Shown here: piece by piece, positions 1 through 9,099 of the stretch
Numbering within the stretch: position 1 is the stretch's first letter
Layout of the letters: every line of letters begins with the position of its first letter
Source of the DNA: Marivirga salinae
GTDB taxonomy: Bacteria > Bacteroidota > Bacteroidia > Cytophagales > Cyclobacteriaceae
Direction of reading: 5' to 3'
DNA length: 64,000 nt
NCBI RefSeq assembly: GCF_030503855.1
Contig: NZ_CP129971.1
Location: forward strand, 2,914,001 to 2,978,000
Made by a program: the position numbers and the translations under genes
The notes under the pieces: generated by a model
Seen by the model: only the letters and a program-made list of their open reading frames with translations
Database searches by the model: none
Told to the model about the DNA's origin: nothing

Positions 1-386
1 AAGGGCAGGAGGTAGATTTGTTGATTTACAGAATCACAGATTTAGGCTATGAAGTAGTCATCAACCAGCAATATAAAGGCTTGGTGTATGAAAACACTGT
101 TTTCGATCCGCTAGATATTGGAATGGAAGGAAAGGGAAAAATCAAATCCATTAGAGCAGATGGTAAAATGGATGTGCAGTGGAAGATTGAAAAAGAAGAG
201 AAGCAAAAGGAAATTCTAGAGTTACTGAGAGACCATAATGGTTTTATGCCTTATCATGACAAATCCAAGCCGGATGAAATTTATGATGTGTTTGGGCTAA
301 GCAAAAAAGAATTCAAAAGACAAATCGGACATCTATATAAAGTAAAGAAAATCCAGATTAAAGAGGATGGGATTTATTTGGTATAA
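1..386 (+). CDS. cvfB: CvfB-family S1-like RNA-binding protein, C-terminal part
   Basis: This is the 3' end of a gene that begins before the window. The frame is open from base 1 and reads G-Q-E-V-D-L before the first possible internal start, so no start codon is present here. The residues match the last S1-like domain of the CvfB/YitL family (ITDLGYEVVINQQYKGLVYE, then a K-IRADGKMDV strand), followed by a basic winged-helix-like tail of about 60 residues (GLSKKEFKRQIGHLYK). Family members bind RNA and influence virulence-factor or stress gene expression in Firmicutes; their role in Bacteroidetes is not established. The next gene starts 14 bp downstream on the same strand and may be co-transcribed. 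Confidence 0.85.
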   Translation, partial: GQEVDLLIYRITDLGYEVVINQQYKGLVYENTVFDPLDIGMEGKGKIKSIRADGKMDVQWKIEKEEKQKEILELLRDHNGFMPYHDKSKPDEIYDVFGLSKKEFKRQIGHLYKVKKIQIKEDGIYLV

Positions 387-400
387 TCTTTTTGTAAAAA

Positions 401-883
401 ATGAGCACCGAATTATATCAAAACTGGAAAGAAAACAGCAAAGATTATGTTGCTCAAAACAAAGCGCTTTATCAACAATTGCGCAAAAAGAAAAAGCTTG
501 ATGATGAATTTCATGAATTAGACGCAAAGGTTTTCGAGAAAATGGATTGTCTGGATTGTGCGAATTGCTGTAAAACCACCAGCCCAATTTTCCAACAATC
601 TGATATTGAAAGGGTTTCCAAAGCTTTGAAAATGAAAGTGCCTGAATTTATTGAAACTTATCTGCACATTGATGAAGACCAAGATTATGTACTGAATTCT
701 GCTCCTTGTCCATTTTTAGGCTACGATAATAAATGTATAGTCTATAAAAACAGACCCACCGCCTGCAGAGAATATCCGCATACCAATCGCAAAAGAATGC
801 ATCAAATTTTGAAGAAGACTTTCAAGAATGCGGAGGTTTGTCCTGCGGTGTATGAGATTTTGGAGAGGATGAAAGCCCCCTAA
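401..883 (+). CDS. YkgJ/UPF0153-type cysteine-cluster protein
   Basis: A 160-residue protein with eight cysteines in the pattern of the zinc/iron-chelating YkgJ (CxxCxxCC) family. C50, C53, C56 and C57 form the CLDCANCC cluster, and C103, C112, C122 and C147 lie in the C-terminal half, including APCPFLGYDNKC and RPTACREYP. The N-terminal 45 residues are basic and helical. The family probably binds a metal or Fe-S cluster; its biochemical function is not known. There is no signal peptide, so it is likely cytoplasmic. It follows the cvfB-like gene by 14 bp. A GC-rich hairpin begins directly after the stop codon. Confidence 0.85.
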   Translation: MSTELYQNWKENSKDYVAQNKALYQQLRKKKKLDDEFHELDAKVFEKMDCLDCANCCKTTSPIFQQSDIERVSKALKMKVPEFIETYLHIDEDQDYVLNSAPCPFLGYDNKCIVYKNRPTACREYPHTNRKRMHQILKKTFKNAEVCPAVYEILERMKAP

Positions 884-897
884 CCCCCAAAGGGGGG
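884..897 (+). repeat. C5-AAA-G6 hairpin directly after a stop codon
   Basis: CCCCC, a three-base AAA loop and GGGGGG form a short, very GC-rich stem in an AT-rich background, starting at the base after the TAA of the Cys-cluster gene. The stem could help to stop or stabilise the transcript, but no U-tract follows. It resembles a short palindrome that I recall seeing repeated in intergenic DNA of many Bacteroidetes, which I cannot confirm here. Confidence 0.5.
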
Positions 898-944
898 ATT
901 GGAAGCATCAACTGTTGAAATATGGTTGAGGGAAATAGTTGGAA

Positions 945-1025
945 GTTGGGTGTGGGATGAAGGGTGAATTTCGCTTTAGCGAAAAACCTTTTGTGTTCTT
1001 TTGTTTCTATTGTGGTTAAAAAAAA
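945..1025 (+). repeat. Degenerate intergenic repeat block upstream of holA
   Basis: This is part of the 333-bp gene-free stretch 884-1216. It contains a GTTGGGTGTGGGATGA 16-mer (945-960) that recurs with one or two changes at 20532 and 40813. A small hairpin TTTCGC-TTTA-GCGAAA (969-984) follows, then a degenerate tandem of CTTTTGTGTT, CTTTTGTTTC and TATTGTGGTTA elements. I recall similar CTTTGTG-type repeats in many Bacteroidetes spacers. No credible ORF is present; the open frame at 1122-1310 overlaps holA in another frame and has no family features. Confidence 0.45.
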
Positions 1026-1167
1026 GTAGTATTTGTATTCTTTATAAGCCAGTCTAATGCAAGACATTCCCAATAATTATACATTTTTATTTAAGTTTTA
1101 CAACAAAGGTTTACTTTCGCATTGAGACAGAGTAAGAAGGGAATTCTAGATACTAAATACTTGCAAC

Positions 1168-1198
1168 TTGATACTGACAATCGGATAGTTTATATTCG
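1168..1198 (+). promoter_or_regulatory. Possible Bacteroidetes-type promoter for holA
   Basis: TTG at 1168-1170, 20 bp of spacer and TATATTCG at 1191-1198 resemble the primary-sigma consensus of Bacteroidetes (TTTG, 19-21 bp, TAnnTTTG). It lies 18 bp before the holA ATG, which would give a very short leader. A second -7-like box, TACTTTCG, is at 1112-1119. Prediction by eye only. Confidence 0.3.
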
Positions 1199-1216
1199 CA
1201 CCAATACTTCAATTTT

Positions 1217-2239
1217 ATGGCAAAATCAGCAGAACAAATACTGGCAGACCTTAAAAACGGAAATTATGCACCCGTTTATTTCCTACATGGAGAGGAGCCT
1301 TATTTTATAGATTTAATCAGTAATTACATTGAAAAAAATGGGTTGGATGAAAGCGAAAAGGGCTTTAATCAGCAGGTTCTTTACGGCAAAGATGTAAAGC
1401 TTGATCAGGTGGTTTCTGCTTCCCGCTCTTTTCCAATGATGGGACAAAGGCAAGTAATCATTGTGAAGGAGGCTCAAAATCTTGGAGAATTTACTGAAAG
1501 TAATTTTGATTTTTCAATGTTTGAGAATTACTTGAAAAGCCCTCAGCCTTCAACTGTTTTGGTTTTTTGCTATAAGCACAAAAAGGTTGATAAGCGTAAA
1601 AAAATAGTTAAAACCCTCGATCAATTTTCAGTTTTATTGGAATCCAATAAGATTTATGAAAATAAAGTACCTGATTGGATTCAGAATTATGTAAAGTCAA
1701 AAGGACACAGCATCAATAGACAAGCATTATTGTTGTTGACAGAATACATCGGCAACAATCTGGAAAGACTTTCCAATGAAATCGATAAAGTATTGGTAAA
1801 CTTCTCCGATCCAGTAGAAATCAATGAAGGATTGGTTCAGGAGTATGTGGGCATCAATAAGGATTTTAATATTTTTGAATTACAGAGTGCTATCATTAAA
1901 GGAGATGCTTTGAGAGCGAATAGAATAATTAATTATTTTGCATCTGATCCTAAAAATCATCCTGCAGTGGTCAATATTGCTTTTCTGCATGCTTTTTTCG
2001 CTAAAGTTTTACTCATTCATCATTCTCCTGACAAAAGTGAAAGAGGAGTGGCTTCAGCAGCAGGTGTAAATCCATTTTTCGCTAAAGATTATTTGGCAGC
2101 AAGCAGAAGATTCAATTTGAATAAAACCATTCAGAATCTGGCACATATCTTTCAAGCTGATTTAATGTTCAAGGGAGTCACTGCTAATATTACTGAGGCG
2201 CAGCTCATGAAGGAATTGGTATACAAATTGATGCATTGA
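1217..2239 (+). CDS. holA: DNA polymerase III subunit delta
   Basis: A 340-residue protein of the usual length for HolA, the clamp-loader subunit that opens the beta sliding clamp during replication. The N-terminal part carries the diagnostic pattern APVYFLHGEEPYFID at about residues 18-32, then QQVLYGKDV and MMGQRQVIIVKEA. The centre has the conserved NNLERLSNEIDKVL helix, and the C-terminal collar domain follows. The delta subunit lacks a working Walker A motif, and none is seen here. The ATG is 18 bp after a promoter-like -7 box. It appears to be a single-gene transcription unit. Confidence 0.93.
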   Translation: MAKSAEQILADLKNGNYAPVYFLHGEEPYFIDLISNYIEKNGLDESEKGFNQQVLYGKDVKLDQVVSASRSFPMMGQRQVIIVKEAQNLGEFTESNFDFSMFENYLKSPQPSTVLVFCYKHKKVDKRKKIVKTLDQFSVLLESNKIYENKVPDWIQNYVKSKGHSINRQALLLLTEYIGNNLERLSNEIDKVLVNFSDPVEINEGLVQEYVGINKDFNIFELQSAIIKGDALRANRIINYFASDPKNHPAVVNIAFLHAFFAKVLLIHHSPDKSERGVASAAGVNPFFAKDYLAASRRFNLNKTIQNLAHIFQADLMFKGVTANITEAQLMKELVYKLMH

Positions 2240-2348
2240 AAAAATAATTGATGGATTATTCAGTTATTTAGCTGTAATAGCGTTAGATAAAATACTTAAT
2301 ATAAGTTGATTTTTGAAAATTAGATTTACCAGACATATCATCATAAGA

Positions 2349-5300
2349 ATGAATAAAAATATTTTACTTCTAGGGCTCATTTTAATGTTTCCCTTTTCTC
2401 TATTTAGCCAATATGCTTTCGTTAATTCTCATGCTGATAAAATTTATCAGGATGGAATTGAATTTTTTGAGCAAAAGCAATTCACAGCGGCACAAAACAA
2501 ATTTGAAGATTATCTAAAACATCAAGATAAAACCAAGCTTAAATCAGATAATGCTGAGTATTTCAGTGCGCTTATTTCAATTTATCTGTATCATGCAAAT
2601 GGAGAGAAACGTGTAAAATCTTTTGTTGAATCGAATCCGACTCACCCGAAAGCATCAGAAGCCTATTTTGAATTGGGTAATTTCTATTTCAGGGAGAAAA
2701 ACTATGCTAAAGCTATTCAGTATTATGAAAAGACGGATGCAGAAAAGTTAAGAGGAGAGGATAAAACCCACTATCAATTTAAAGTGGCTTATTCTTATTT
2801 CAGTAGAAGAGCATTTGAGGAAGCTTTACCTTATTTTACCCGATTGAAAAGGCGTGATAATCAATATCAATCTGCCGCAAATTATTATGCTGGTTATATA
2901 AATTTTGAGCAAAAGGATTTTGATGAGGCCCTCATTGATTTGGAAAGAGCTGCCGAAAATGATGCCTATAAAGTTTCAACGGCAAATATGATCGCCAATA
3001 TCTATTATCAAAAGGGGCAATATGATGAATTGATCGATTATGCAGAGGATTTATTACCTCGATTAAGTAGATTGGAAGCACTTAATATCAAATTAATAAT
3101 AGGAGATGCCTACTTTGAACAGAATAAGTTCGAGGAAGCAAACGAATATTTTGAAGAGTATAGAGACGAAAGTAAGAGCAAAATGGATAGGGAATTGCTC
3201 TATCGGATGGGATACGTAGCCTATCAACTAAAAGACTATGAAGAGGCTATCAAACTTTTTGAAGAAGTGGGTATTGCCAAAGATTCACTTTCACAATTTA
3301 ATGCTTATTATTTAGGTGAATTATATCTTAAGAACGAAAATTATCGCTTTGCAGCCAATGCATATGAGCAAGCAAAACTCTTGAATTTTAATAAAGATAT
3401 CGCTCAGGAAAGCCATTTTCAATTAGCGAAATTATATTTAAAACAGGGAAACACGACTTCTGCAGTAAATGAACTCTCTACTTTTATTGAAAAATATCCT
3501 AAAAGCAGTTATATAACGCAGGCTAATGAATTATTGAGCGAGGCTTATTTAAATTCCAATGCCTATGAACAAGCTATTGATTTTCTGGAAGCTATAGATA
3601 ATAAATCCTTAAAATTGAAAGCAGCTTATCAGAAAGTTACTTTCTACCAAGGGGCTGAATTCTTTAATCAAGCTAATTATTACCGAGCCATGCAGTTATT
3701 CCAAAAATCAGTGGATTATCCTCAGAATAAATCATTGCTAGGGGAGACTTATTTTTGGATGGGAGAGTCCTATTCTACTGGAAAAAAATATAAAGAAGCT
3801 ATTTCATCTTATGAGAAGTCTATGAGGAATAGTAATAGTTCGGATGGTTGGTATGCTAATTTGAATTATGGTGTAGCTCATGCTTATTATAATGATAAGC
3901 AATTCGAAAAATCATTACAGTATTTCAAAGATTATTTGAAAAAGGGAAAATCAGCTACTTATTATCAAGATGCTGTTATTCGATTGGCCGATTGCTATTA
4001 TGTGACTAAAAATTACCAATTGGCTATCAATTATTATCAAAAAGCCATTGATGAAAGGAATTCTAATATTGATTATGCCTATTTCCAAAAAGGAGTGGTC
4101 AATAGTATAAATGGAGAAAATAAATTAGCCAATCAGAGCTTTGATAAGGTTATTAGAGACTATTCCAATTCAAATTATTACGATAATGCAGTATTTCAAA
4201 AAGCGCAATTAGCTTTTGAATCAGGTCAATATCAAACGGCAATTAGTGGTTTTTCTGATTTATTGAAAAATTTACCACAAAGTCCTTTGCGGCCATTTGC
4301 ATATTCAAAAAGGGCGTTAGCCTATTTTAATTTACAAGAATATGAGCAAGCAGAAGACGATTACACTATGATTTTGCAAAATTATCTGACTCATTCCACT
4401 GCAAATGGTGCATTAGCAGGTTTGCAAGAATTGTATTCTATCATGAATAAGGAAGGAGATTTGGATCAATACTTAACAGCATATAAAAATGCCAACCCTA
4501 ATGATGGGGAAGTCACCAAAATTGAATTTGATGCAGCCCAATCGCTCTACTTCAATCAAAAGTATGATAGAGCTATTTCATCTTTCAAAGCATATATAGA
4601 TAATTATCCTGAACATTCATTAACTGCTGAAGCCAGATATTATTTAGCAGATTCATATTATAGAAATAGCCAATTTGATCAAGCTTTAGAATTATTTTAT
4701 CAGGTTGTTGATGATAATAACACTTCATTCAATAAACGATCAATTCAAAAAATAGCAGAAATTGAACTGGAGAAAGAAGAATTCGATAAAGCTCGATTGT
4801 ATTTCACCAAACTTTTGGATCAAGCGGAAAATAAGAAGGATAAATACAATGCATATACTGGTTTGCTAGAAATTGCCAAAAGAAATTCGGATTACAGCAA
4901 GATGATTATGTATGCAGATTTAATTCTGGAGGAAGCAGCCGTAAATGCTAATGCAATCAATGAGGCCTATCTCAATAAAGGTATGGCAAATTACTATCAA
5001 GGAAAATATGATGAAGCAAAAGTAAGCTTTCAAAATGCAGTTAATGCTGCTAAGGATGAATATGCTGCTGAATCTCAATATATGATTGCTCTAATGCAAT
5101 ATAACTCGAAAGACTACCAGGAATCCATTAATACTTTATTTGAATTGAACAAAAACTTTGGCTCTTATGCAAAATGGTTAGGTAAATCATTTTTGTTGAT
5201 TGCAGATAACTATTTTGCGATGGGTGAAATCTTTCAAGCTAAGGCTACTTTAAATTCTATAATTGAAAATTCAGATTCTAGAGTTTTAAAAGATGAGGCG

Positions 5301-5417
5301 AAATTAAAGCTTGACATTATTGAACAATCTGAAGGAGATAAAAAATCTGAGCAGGATAGTTCGAAAAATACCCTTGAAATGGAAGAAGTAATTGAAAATG
5401 ACTCTACAAAAAATTAA
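2349..5417 (+). CDS. Large secreted tetratricopeptide-repeat protein
   Basis: A protein of 1022 residues built almost wholly of TPR-like helical hairpins, for example YAKAIQYYEK, YEEAIKLFEE, FEKSLQYFKD and YDEAKVSFQN. I chose the ATG at 2349 rather than the upstream TTG because it gives a clean signal peptide (MNKNILLLGLILMFPFSLFSQ, cleaved near residue 21). The last 30 residues are polar, with a Lys/Glu/Ser-rich tail. It is probably a periplasmic or outer-membrane-associated scaffold. It lies directly upstream of an outer-membrane barrel (1 bp spacing) and, further on, of SPOR and ExbB/ExbD/TonB-like genes, so a role in envelope assembly or a Tol-like system is inferred. By position it recalls CpoB/YbgF, but it is far larger. 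Confidence 0.85.
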   Translation: MNKNILLLGLILMFPFSLFSQYAFVNSHADKIYQDGIEFFEQKQFTAAQNKFEDYLKHQDKTKLKSDNAEYFSALISIYLYHANGEKRVKSFVESNPTHPKASEAYFELGNFYFREKNYAKAIQYYEKTDAEKLRGEDKTHYQFKVAYSYFSRRAFEEALPYFTRLKRRDNQYQSAANYYAGYINFEQKDFDEALIDLERAAENDAYKVSTANMIANIYYQKGQYDELIDYAEDLLPRLSRLEALNIKLIIGDAYFEQNKFEEANEYFEEYRDESKSKMDRELLYRMGYVAYQLKDYEEAIKLFEEVGIAKDSLSQFNAYYLGELYLKNENYRFAANAYEQAKLLNFNKDIAQESHFQLAKLYLKQGNTTSAVNELSTFIEKYPKSSYITQANELLSEAYLNSNAYEQAIDFLEAIDNKSLKLKAAYQKVTFYQGAEFFNQANYYRAMQLFQKSVDYPQNKSLLGETYFWMGESYSTGKKYKEAISSYEKSMRNSNSSDGWYANLNYGVAHAYYNDKQFEKSLQYFKDYLKKGKSATYYQDAVIRLADCYYVTKNYQLAINYYQKAIDERNSNIDYAYFQKGVVNSINGENKLANQSFDKVIRDYSNSNYYDNAVFQKAQLAFESGQYQTAISGFSDLLKNLPQSPLRPFAYSKRALAYFNLQEYEQAEDDYTMILQNYLTHSTANGALAGLQELYSIMNKEGDLDQYLTAYKNANPNDGEVTKIEFDAAQSLYFNQKYDRAISSFKAYIDNYPEHSLTAEARYYLADSYYRNSQFDQALELFYQVVDDNNTSFNKRSIQKIAEIELEKEEFDKARLYFTKLLDQAENKKDKYNAYTGLLEIAKRNSDYSKMIMYADLILEEAAVNANAINEAYLNKGMANYYQGKYDEAKVSFQNAVNAAKDEYAAESQYMIALMQYNSKDYQESINTLFELNKNFGSYAKWLGKSFLLIADNYFAMGEIFQAKATLNSIIENSDSRVLKDEAKLKLDIIEQSEGDKKSEQDSSKNTLEMEEVIENDSTKN

Positions 5418-5418
5418 T

Positions 5419-7107
5419 ATGCTAAAATATATTTTATTCATCATATTTTTCTTTCCTCTTACTGCAATAGGGCAGGATAACTGGGATCAAGAGGGAGACT
5501 TAAAGGATTCTCAAGTAATCATTGAGAAAAACCGTAAGATTGATTTACCGCGAATTAATAGAGATTTTAAGAAGGTACCTGAGATTAAAAATAATCAATC
5601 AGCTTTAGATGTAGAATTTAATTCAAGGCAGTTTATTCCTAATCTCAATAGTTTAGCTCCTCGGATTAGAGTGTTAACTATTCAGGATGAAAAACTAGAA
5701 AAGCTTTATGCCAATCAAGTAAAAATTGGAGGTGGAAACTATGGTGCATTATATTTAGAAGGAAATTTTGCTAGTAAGAGAAGCAAGGATAAGAGTTTTG
5801 GACTAAATGTTTTTCATCAAAGTTTTGCAAATGGTGCAATTGATAAAGGAAATTCAGGTTCAGGATACCAAAGAGTAAATCCTTATGGAAAGATGATTTT
5901 TCAAAAGGCAGTATTAGATGCAGAGGCTTTTTATGAAAGACATAATAATTTTTTATATGGATATGACACCGCTTTATATTCTGAGGTAGATAGGGATTCA
6001 TTACAAAGAACTTTTCATACCATTGGTGCATCAGTTTCATTAAAAGACCAAAATGAAACTAGCCGGTATCATTACAATCTTGAAACAGATATTTATCAAT
6101 TATTTACAAACATTAATAACAAAGAGTTTTCATTTGACTACGATATTGAGAATGAATTTGACATAAATGATGATTTCGCTATTTACCTTAATTCAGATGG
6201 ATATATCAGCAATTTAAAATTTGACGAGTTGGATTCAGCTCAAAATCGGAATTTGCTCAGATTTAAGCCAGGGGTAAAGTTTACAAGAGAGAATCTAAGA
6301 ATTGGTTTGGGCTTTAATATGGTTCATGAGAATGACACTTTGGAAGGTATGAATAAATTCCATGTTTTTCCAGATTTAAATATCATTTATACTCCATTCG
6401 ATAAATTGAGTGTTTTTGGTGGTCTTAAGGGAGATGTCCGTGCTAATCGATATAGAGATTTACTAATGGAAAATCCATATTTAGATAACACAGTAAATAT
6501 TTATAATACATTGATGCCTTTCCAATTTTATGGAGGTTTAAGAGGCTCAGTAAATAATTTCCTGGGATATGAAGCAGGTTTTAGTCTTTCTTCTGTTCGT
6601 AATAATTTTGGTTATGAGGCAGTTTATAATGAAAACCAAGGAGAAATCAGATATAGAACTAAATATTTTAATCAAAATAATACAGAAGCCAATGTTTATG
6701 CATCTATATCAACAAATATTAATAAACTGAAATTGAATCTTAGGGGTGACTATTATTATTACAATGTAGGAGAAACCCAATTAATGCCATTTCGACCTAA
6801 TTTCCGTTTGAAATTTAACACAGATTATTGGGTAGTAGATAAGTTAAAGATTGGATTAAATGCTCATTTGCAAGGCAGTATGAATAATGCCAATACCTTT
6901 GTACAGGAAAATGCAAATTATTCATTCAATATCGATGAATCTATACCGCCCATCTATGATTTAGGAATAAAGTTAGGGTATCAACTAAGCAATAGGAGTC
7001 AGGTTTTCTTACATGCTAATAACCTGATAGCCAATAAATACGAGTATTATTTGGGGTATCCTAACCGTGGTTTTCAAATTTTAGGCGGGTTCACATATTC
7101 ATTTTAA
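5419..7107 (+). CDS. Outer-membrane beta-barrel protein (TonB-receptor-like)
   Basis: A 562-residue protein beginning with a signal peptide (MLKYILFIIFFFPLTAIGQ). The ATG one base after the preceding stop was chosen; an in-frame ATG at 5398 would overlap the TPR gene. The body is a long series of amphipathic strands with alternating aromatic and charged residues (FGLNVFHQSF, HYNLETDIYQLF, KLNLRGDYYYYNVG), ending in an outer-membrane-type strand with a terminal aromatic (FQILGGFTYSF). No plug domain or TonB box is evident, so it is probably a porin-like or assembly barrel rather than a full TonB-dependent receptor. Tight linkage to the TPR gene suggests that the two proteins act together. Confidence 0.8.
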   Translation: MLKYILFIIFFFPLTAIGQDNWDQEGDLKDSQVIIEKNRKIDLPRINRDFKKVPEIKNNQSALDVEFNSRQFIPNLNSLAPRIRVLTIQDEKLEKLYANQVKIGGGNYGALYLEGNFASKRSKDKSFGLNVFHQSFANGAIDKGNSGSGYQRVNPYGKMIFQKAVLDAEAFYERHNNFLYGYDTALYSEVDRDSLQRTFHTIGASVSLKDQNETSRYHYNLETDIYQLFTNINNKEFSFDYDIENEFDINDDFAIYLNSDGYISNLKFDELDSAQNRNLLRFKPGVKFTRENLRIGLGFNMVHENDTLEGMNKFHVFPDLNIIYTPFDKLSVFGGLKGDVRANRYRDLLMENPYLDNTVNIYNTLMPFQFYGGLRGSVNNFLGYEAGFSLSSVRNNFGYEAVYNENQGEIRYRTKYFNQNNTEANVYASISTNINKLKLNLRGDYYYYNVGETQLMPFRPNFRLKFNTDYWVVDKLKIGLNAHLQGSMNNANTFVQENANYSFNIDESIPPIYDLGIKLGYQLSNRSQVFLHANNLIANKYEYYLGYPNRGFQILGGFTYSF

Positions 7108-7262
7108 TGTTTTTAATATCAATAATTGCCATTATATTTGATTCTTATAGTTAAATCTACTTATAATTGAGTATTGATTTTATTGAAAAATAATAGTTTA
7201 TTGATAAAGTATTATAATTATTTAATACTTTTAAGCTAGAATAAACCTTAAAATACCAGAAT

Positions 7263-8009
7263 ATGGCCAAGAAGGACAAAAAAGACGAAGAGTATAAGGA
7301 CGAAAACTTACATAATGAGCCGGAACAAGATGATGAAGATTTCGGGCTTCCTGATTTAGATGATGATTCTGATTCAGATAAAGATAGTTCATCTACCACA
7401 GAAGAATCTGAACAAGAAACTTCATTTGACACTTCTGAAACTTCAGAGGAGCCAATTGCTTCCGATTATGAACAAGAGGATGATGAATATGATCCAGATC
7501 CTTTCGGAGATGATGAAGAAGAAGAGCCAGTATCCACTTATACACCACCGAAAAAACAATCTGCAGCACCTATTATCATTACATTATCTATAATTGTAAT
7601 CTTAGCTTGTGTATTGGTTTATTTTTTCTTTTTGAGAGAGCCTGAAAAGGAGCCAGTTGCTCAAAAGCCTGTTAAGGATACAACTTCTTATGTAGTAGAA
7701 AAGCCTGTAGAGCCTGAGCCAGAAGTGATTGAACCTGAAGAACCTTCAGTTGGAGTTGTGAATACACTAAACTCAAGAACAGGTCGTTCATATGTTGTTG
7801 TGGGTAGTTTTTTTGATGAAGATCTAGCTCAAGACTATGCAGATAAGCTTACAAAAGACGGCACTAATGCTTATATTATTCCGCCATTTGGAAAAAGTAA
7901 ATTCAATAGAGTAGCTATTGAAGAAACTGAAAGCTTTGCAGCAGCAAGTACTAGAGCTACAGAATTATCAGGACAATTTAAAGAACAACCTTGGCCATTG
8001 AAATATTGA
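7263..8009 (+). CDS. SPOR-domain membrane protein with acidic cytoplasmic tail
   Basis: A 248-residue bitopic protein. Residues 1-100 are extremely rich in Asp, Glu and Ser (DEDFGLPDLDDDSDSDKD). A membrane segment follows at about 103-121 (IIITLSIIVILACVLVYFFF), then a Pro/Glu linker, and then a C-terminal SPOR domain from about residue 170 (RSYVVVGSFFDEDLAQDYAD and KFNRVAIEETESFAAA). SPOR domains bind denuded peptidoglycan glycan strands, often at the division site. The gene lies 10 bp before the ExbB/TolQ gene, consistent with a cell-envelope operon. Confidence 0.85.
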   Translation: MAKKDKKDEEYKDENLHNEPEQDDEDFGLPDLDDDSDSDKDSSSTTEESEQETSFDTSETSEEPIASDYEQEDDEYDPDPFGDDEEEEPVSTYTPPKKQSAAPIIITLSIIVILACVLVYFFFLREPEKEPVAQKPVKDTTSYVVEKPVEPEPEVIEPEEPSVGVVNTLNSRTGRSYVVVGSFFDEDLAQDYADKLTKDGTNAYIIPPFGKSKFNRVAIEETESFAAASTRATELSGQFKEQPWPLKY

Positions 8010-8019
8010 TATATAAAAT

Positions 8020-8697
8020 ATGACACTATTACAAGTTACCACCGCTGCAGACTCTGCAATGGTAAACGCTTCTGACAGCAGCGTTAATTTGTTCGACTTA
8101 CTTTTAAAAGGGGGATATGTTATGATTCCCCTTTTGTTATTATCAGCTGCCGCAATTGCTATTTTTGTGGAGCGTGTTTTAACCATTAAAAAATCTTCGA
8201 AAACACCTGCTGGATTGTTAAACCAAGTGAAATCATTGGTTTCTGAAGGTAAAATTGATCAAGCAAAGATGATGTGCTCTCAAAATGAAACACCCATTGC
8301 CAAAATGTTGGAAAAAGGGGTTTCAAGAATTGGAAGCCCATTAAAGAATATTGAGGTCTCTATTGAGAACGTTGGAAAAATTGAAATTTACCGATTAGAA
8401 AAGAATTTATCATTATTGGCCACCATTTCTGGTGCTGCTCCTATGATTGGATTCTTAGGAACTGTAACGGGTATGATTCAAGCTTTTATAGCTATCGCTC
8501 AAGAAGAAGGTTCTGTAAGTCCTAAATTGCTTTCTGAAGGGATTTATGAAGCTATGATTACTACTGCAGTTGGTTTATCAGTGGGGATTATTGCTTACTT
8601 AGGCTATAATTATTTAGTAACCCAAGTACAGAAGGTAATTCATAAAATGGAATATACTTCAGTTGAGTTTATTGATTTACTTCAAGAATCTAAATAA
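8020..8697 (+). CDS. MotA/TolQ/ExbB proton-channel protein
   Basis: A 225-residue inner-membrane protein with the three-helix layout of ExbB/TolQ. Helix 1 is at about 30-50 (GGYVMIPLLLLSAAAIAIFV), followed by a cytoplasmic loop. Two C-terminal helices carry the family core GAAPMIGFLGTVTGMI and ITTAVGLSVGIIAYLGYN. The protein forms the pentameric part of the motor that uses the proton gradient to energise a TonB- or TolA-like protein. The ExbD/TolR partner starts 6 bp downstream and a transducer-like gene overlaps that one, so a complete motor is encoded here. Sequence alone does not separate a Ton from a Tol role. Confidence 0.92.
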   Translation: MTLLQVTTAADSAMVNASDSSVNLFDLLLKGGYVMIPLLLLSAAAIAIFVERVLTIKKSSKTPAGLLNQVKSLVSEGKIDQAKMMCSQNETPIAKMLEKGVSRIGSPLKNIEVSIENVGKIEIYRLEKNLSLLATISGAAPMIGFLGTVTGMIQAFIAIAQEEGSVSPKLLSEGIYEAMITTAVGLSVGIIAYLGYNYLVTQVQKVIHKMEYTSVEFIDLLQESK

Positions 8698-8703
8698 GAC
8701 GCT

Positions 8704-9099
8704 ATGTCAATGAAATCCAGACATCAGGTTGACCCAGCTTTCAGTATGTCATCTATGACTGATATTATATTTCTGTTGTTGATTTTCTTCATGTTGACCT
8801 CTTCTTTCATCACACCATCAGGATTACCTGTAAATTTACCTTCAAGTAAATCCACGAATATTGTAATGCAAAAAGTGAGTGTTACTATAACAAAAGACAT
8901 GTTGTATTTCGTTAATGATAAAAGAGTAGCCGTTTCTGATATAGAAACAGCTATCAAAAGAGAATTAAGAAATGCAGACGAAGGTGTAGTAGTATTGCAC
9001 ATAGACAAAAGTGTTCCTACTGAACATTTAGTAAGAGTTGCAGGTATAGCTTCGTCTTTAAAAGCAAAAGTATCGATTGCAGCACAGCCAAATGAGTGA
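8704..9099 (+). CDS. ExbD/TolR biopolymer transport protein
   Basis: A 131-residue protein with a short cytoplasmic N-terminus, one membrane helix at about 18-37 (MTDIIFLLLIFFMLTSSFI) and a periplasmic domain. D20 at the start of the helix is the proton-carrying Asp conserved in ExbD and TolR. The periplasmic part contains the usual DEGVVVLHIDKSVPTEHLV pattern. Its stop codon overlaps the start of the transducer-like gene in an ATGAGTGA junction, indicating translational coupling. Confidence 0.92.
   Translation: MSMKSRHQVDPAFSMSSMTDIIFLLLIFFMLTSSFITPSGLPVNLPSSKSTNIVMQKVSVTITKDMLYFVNDKRVAVSDIETAIKRELRNADEGVVVLHIDKSVPTEHLVRVAGIASSLKAKVSIAAQPNE

Noticed and set aside
1122..1310. 62-codon open frame upstream of and overlapping holA
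   Set aside because: It overlaps the clear holA start in another frame, has no family features, and its first half lies in repeat-rich spacer DNA.
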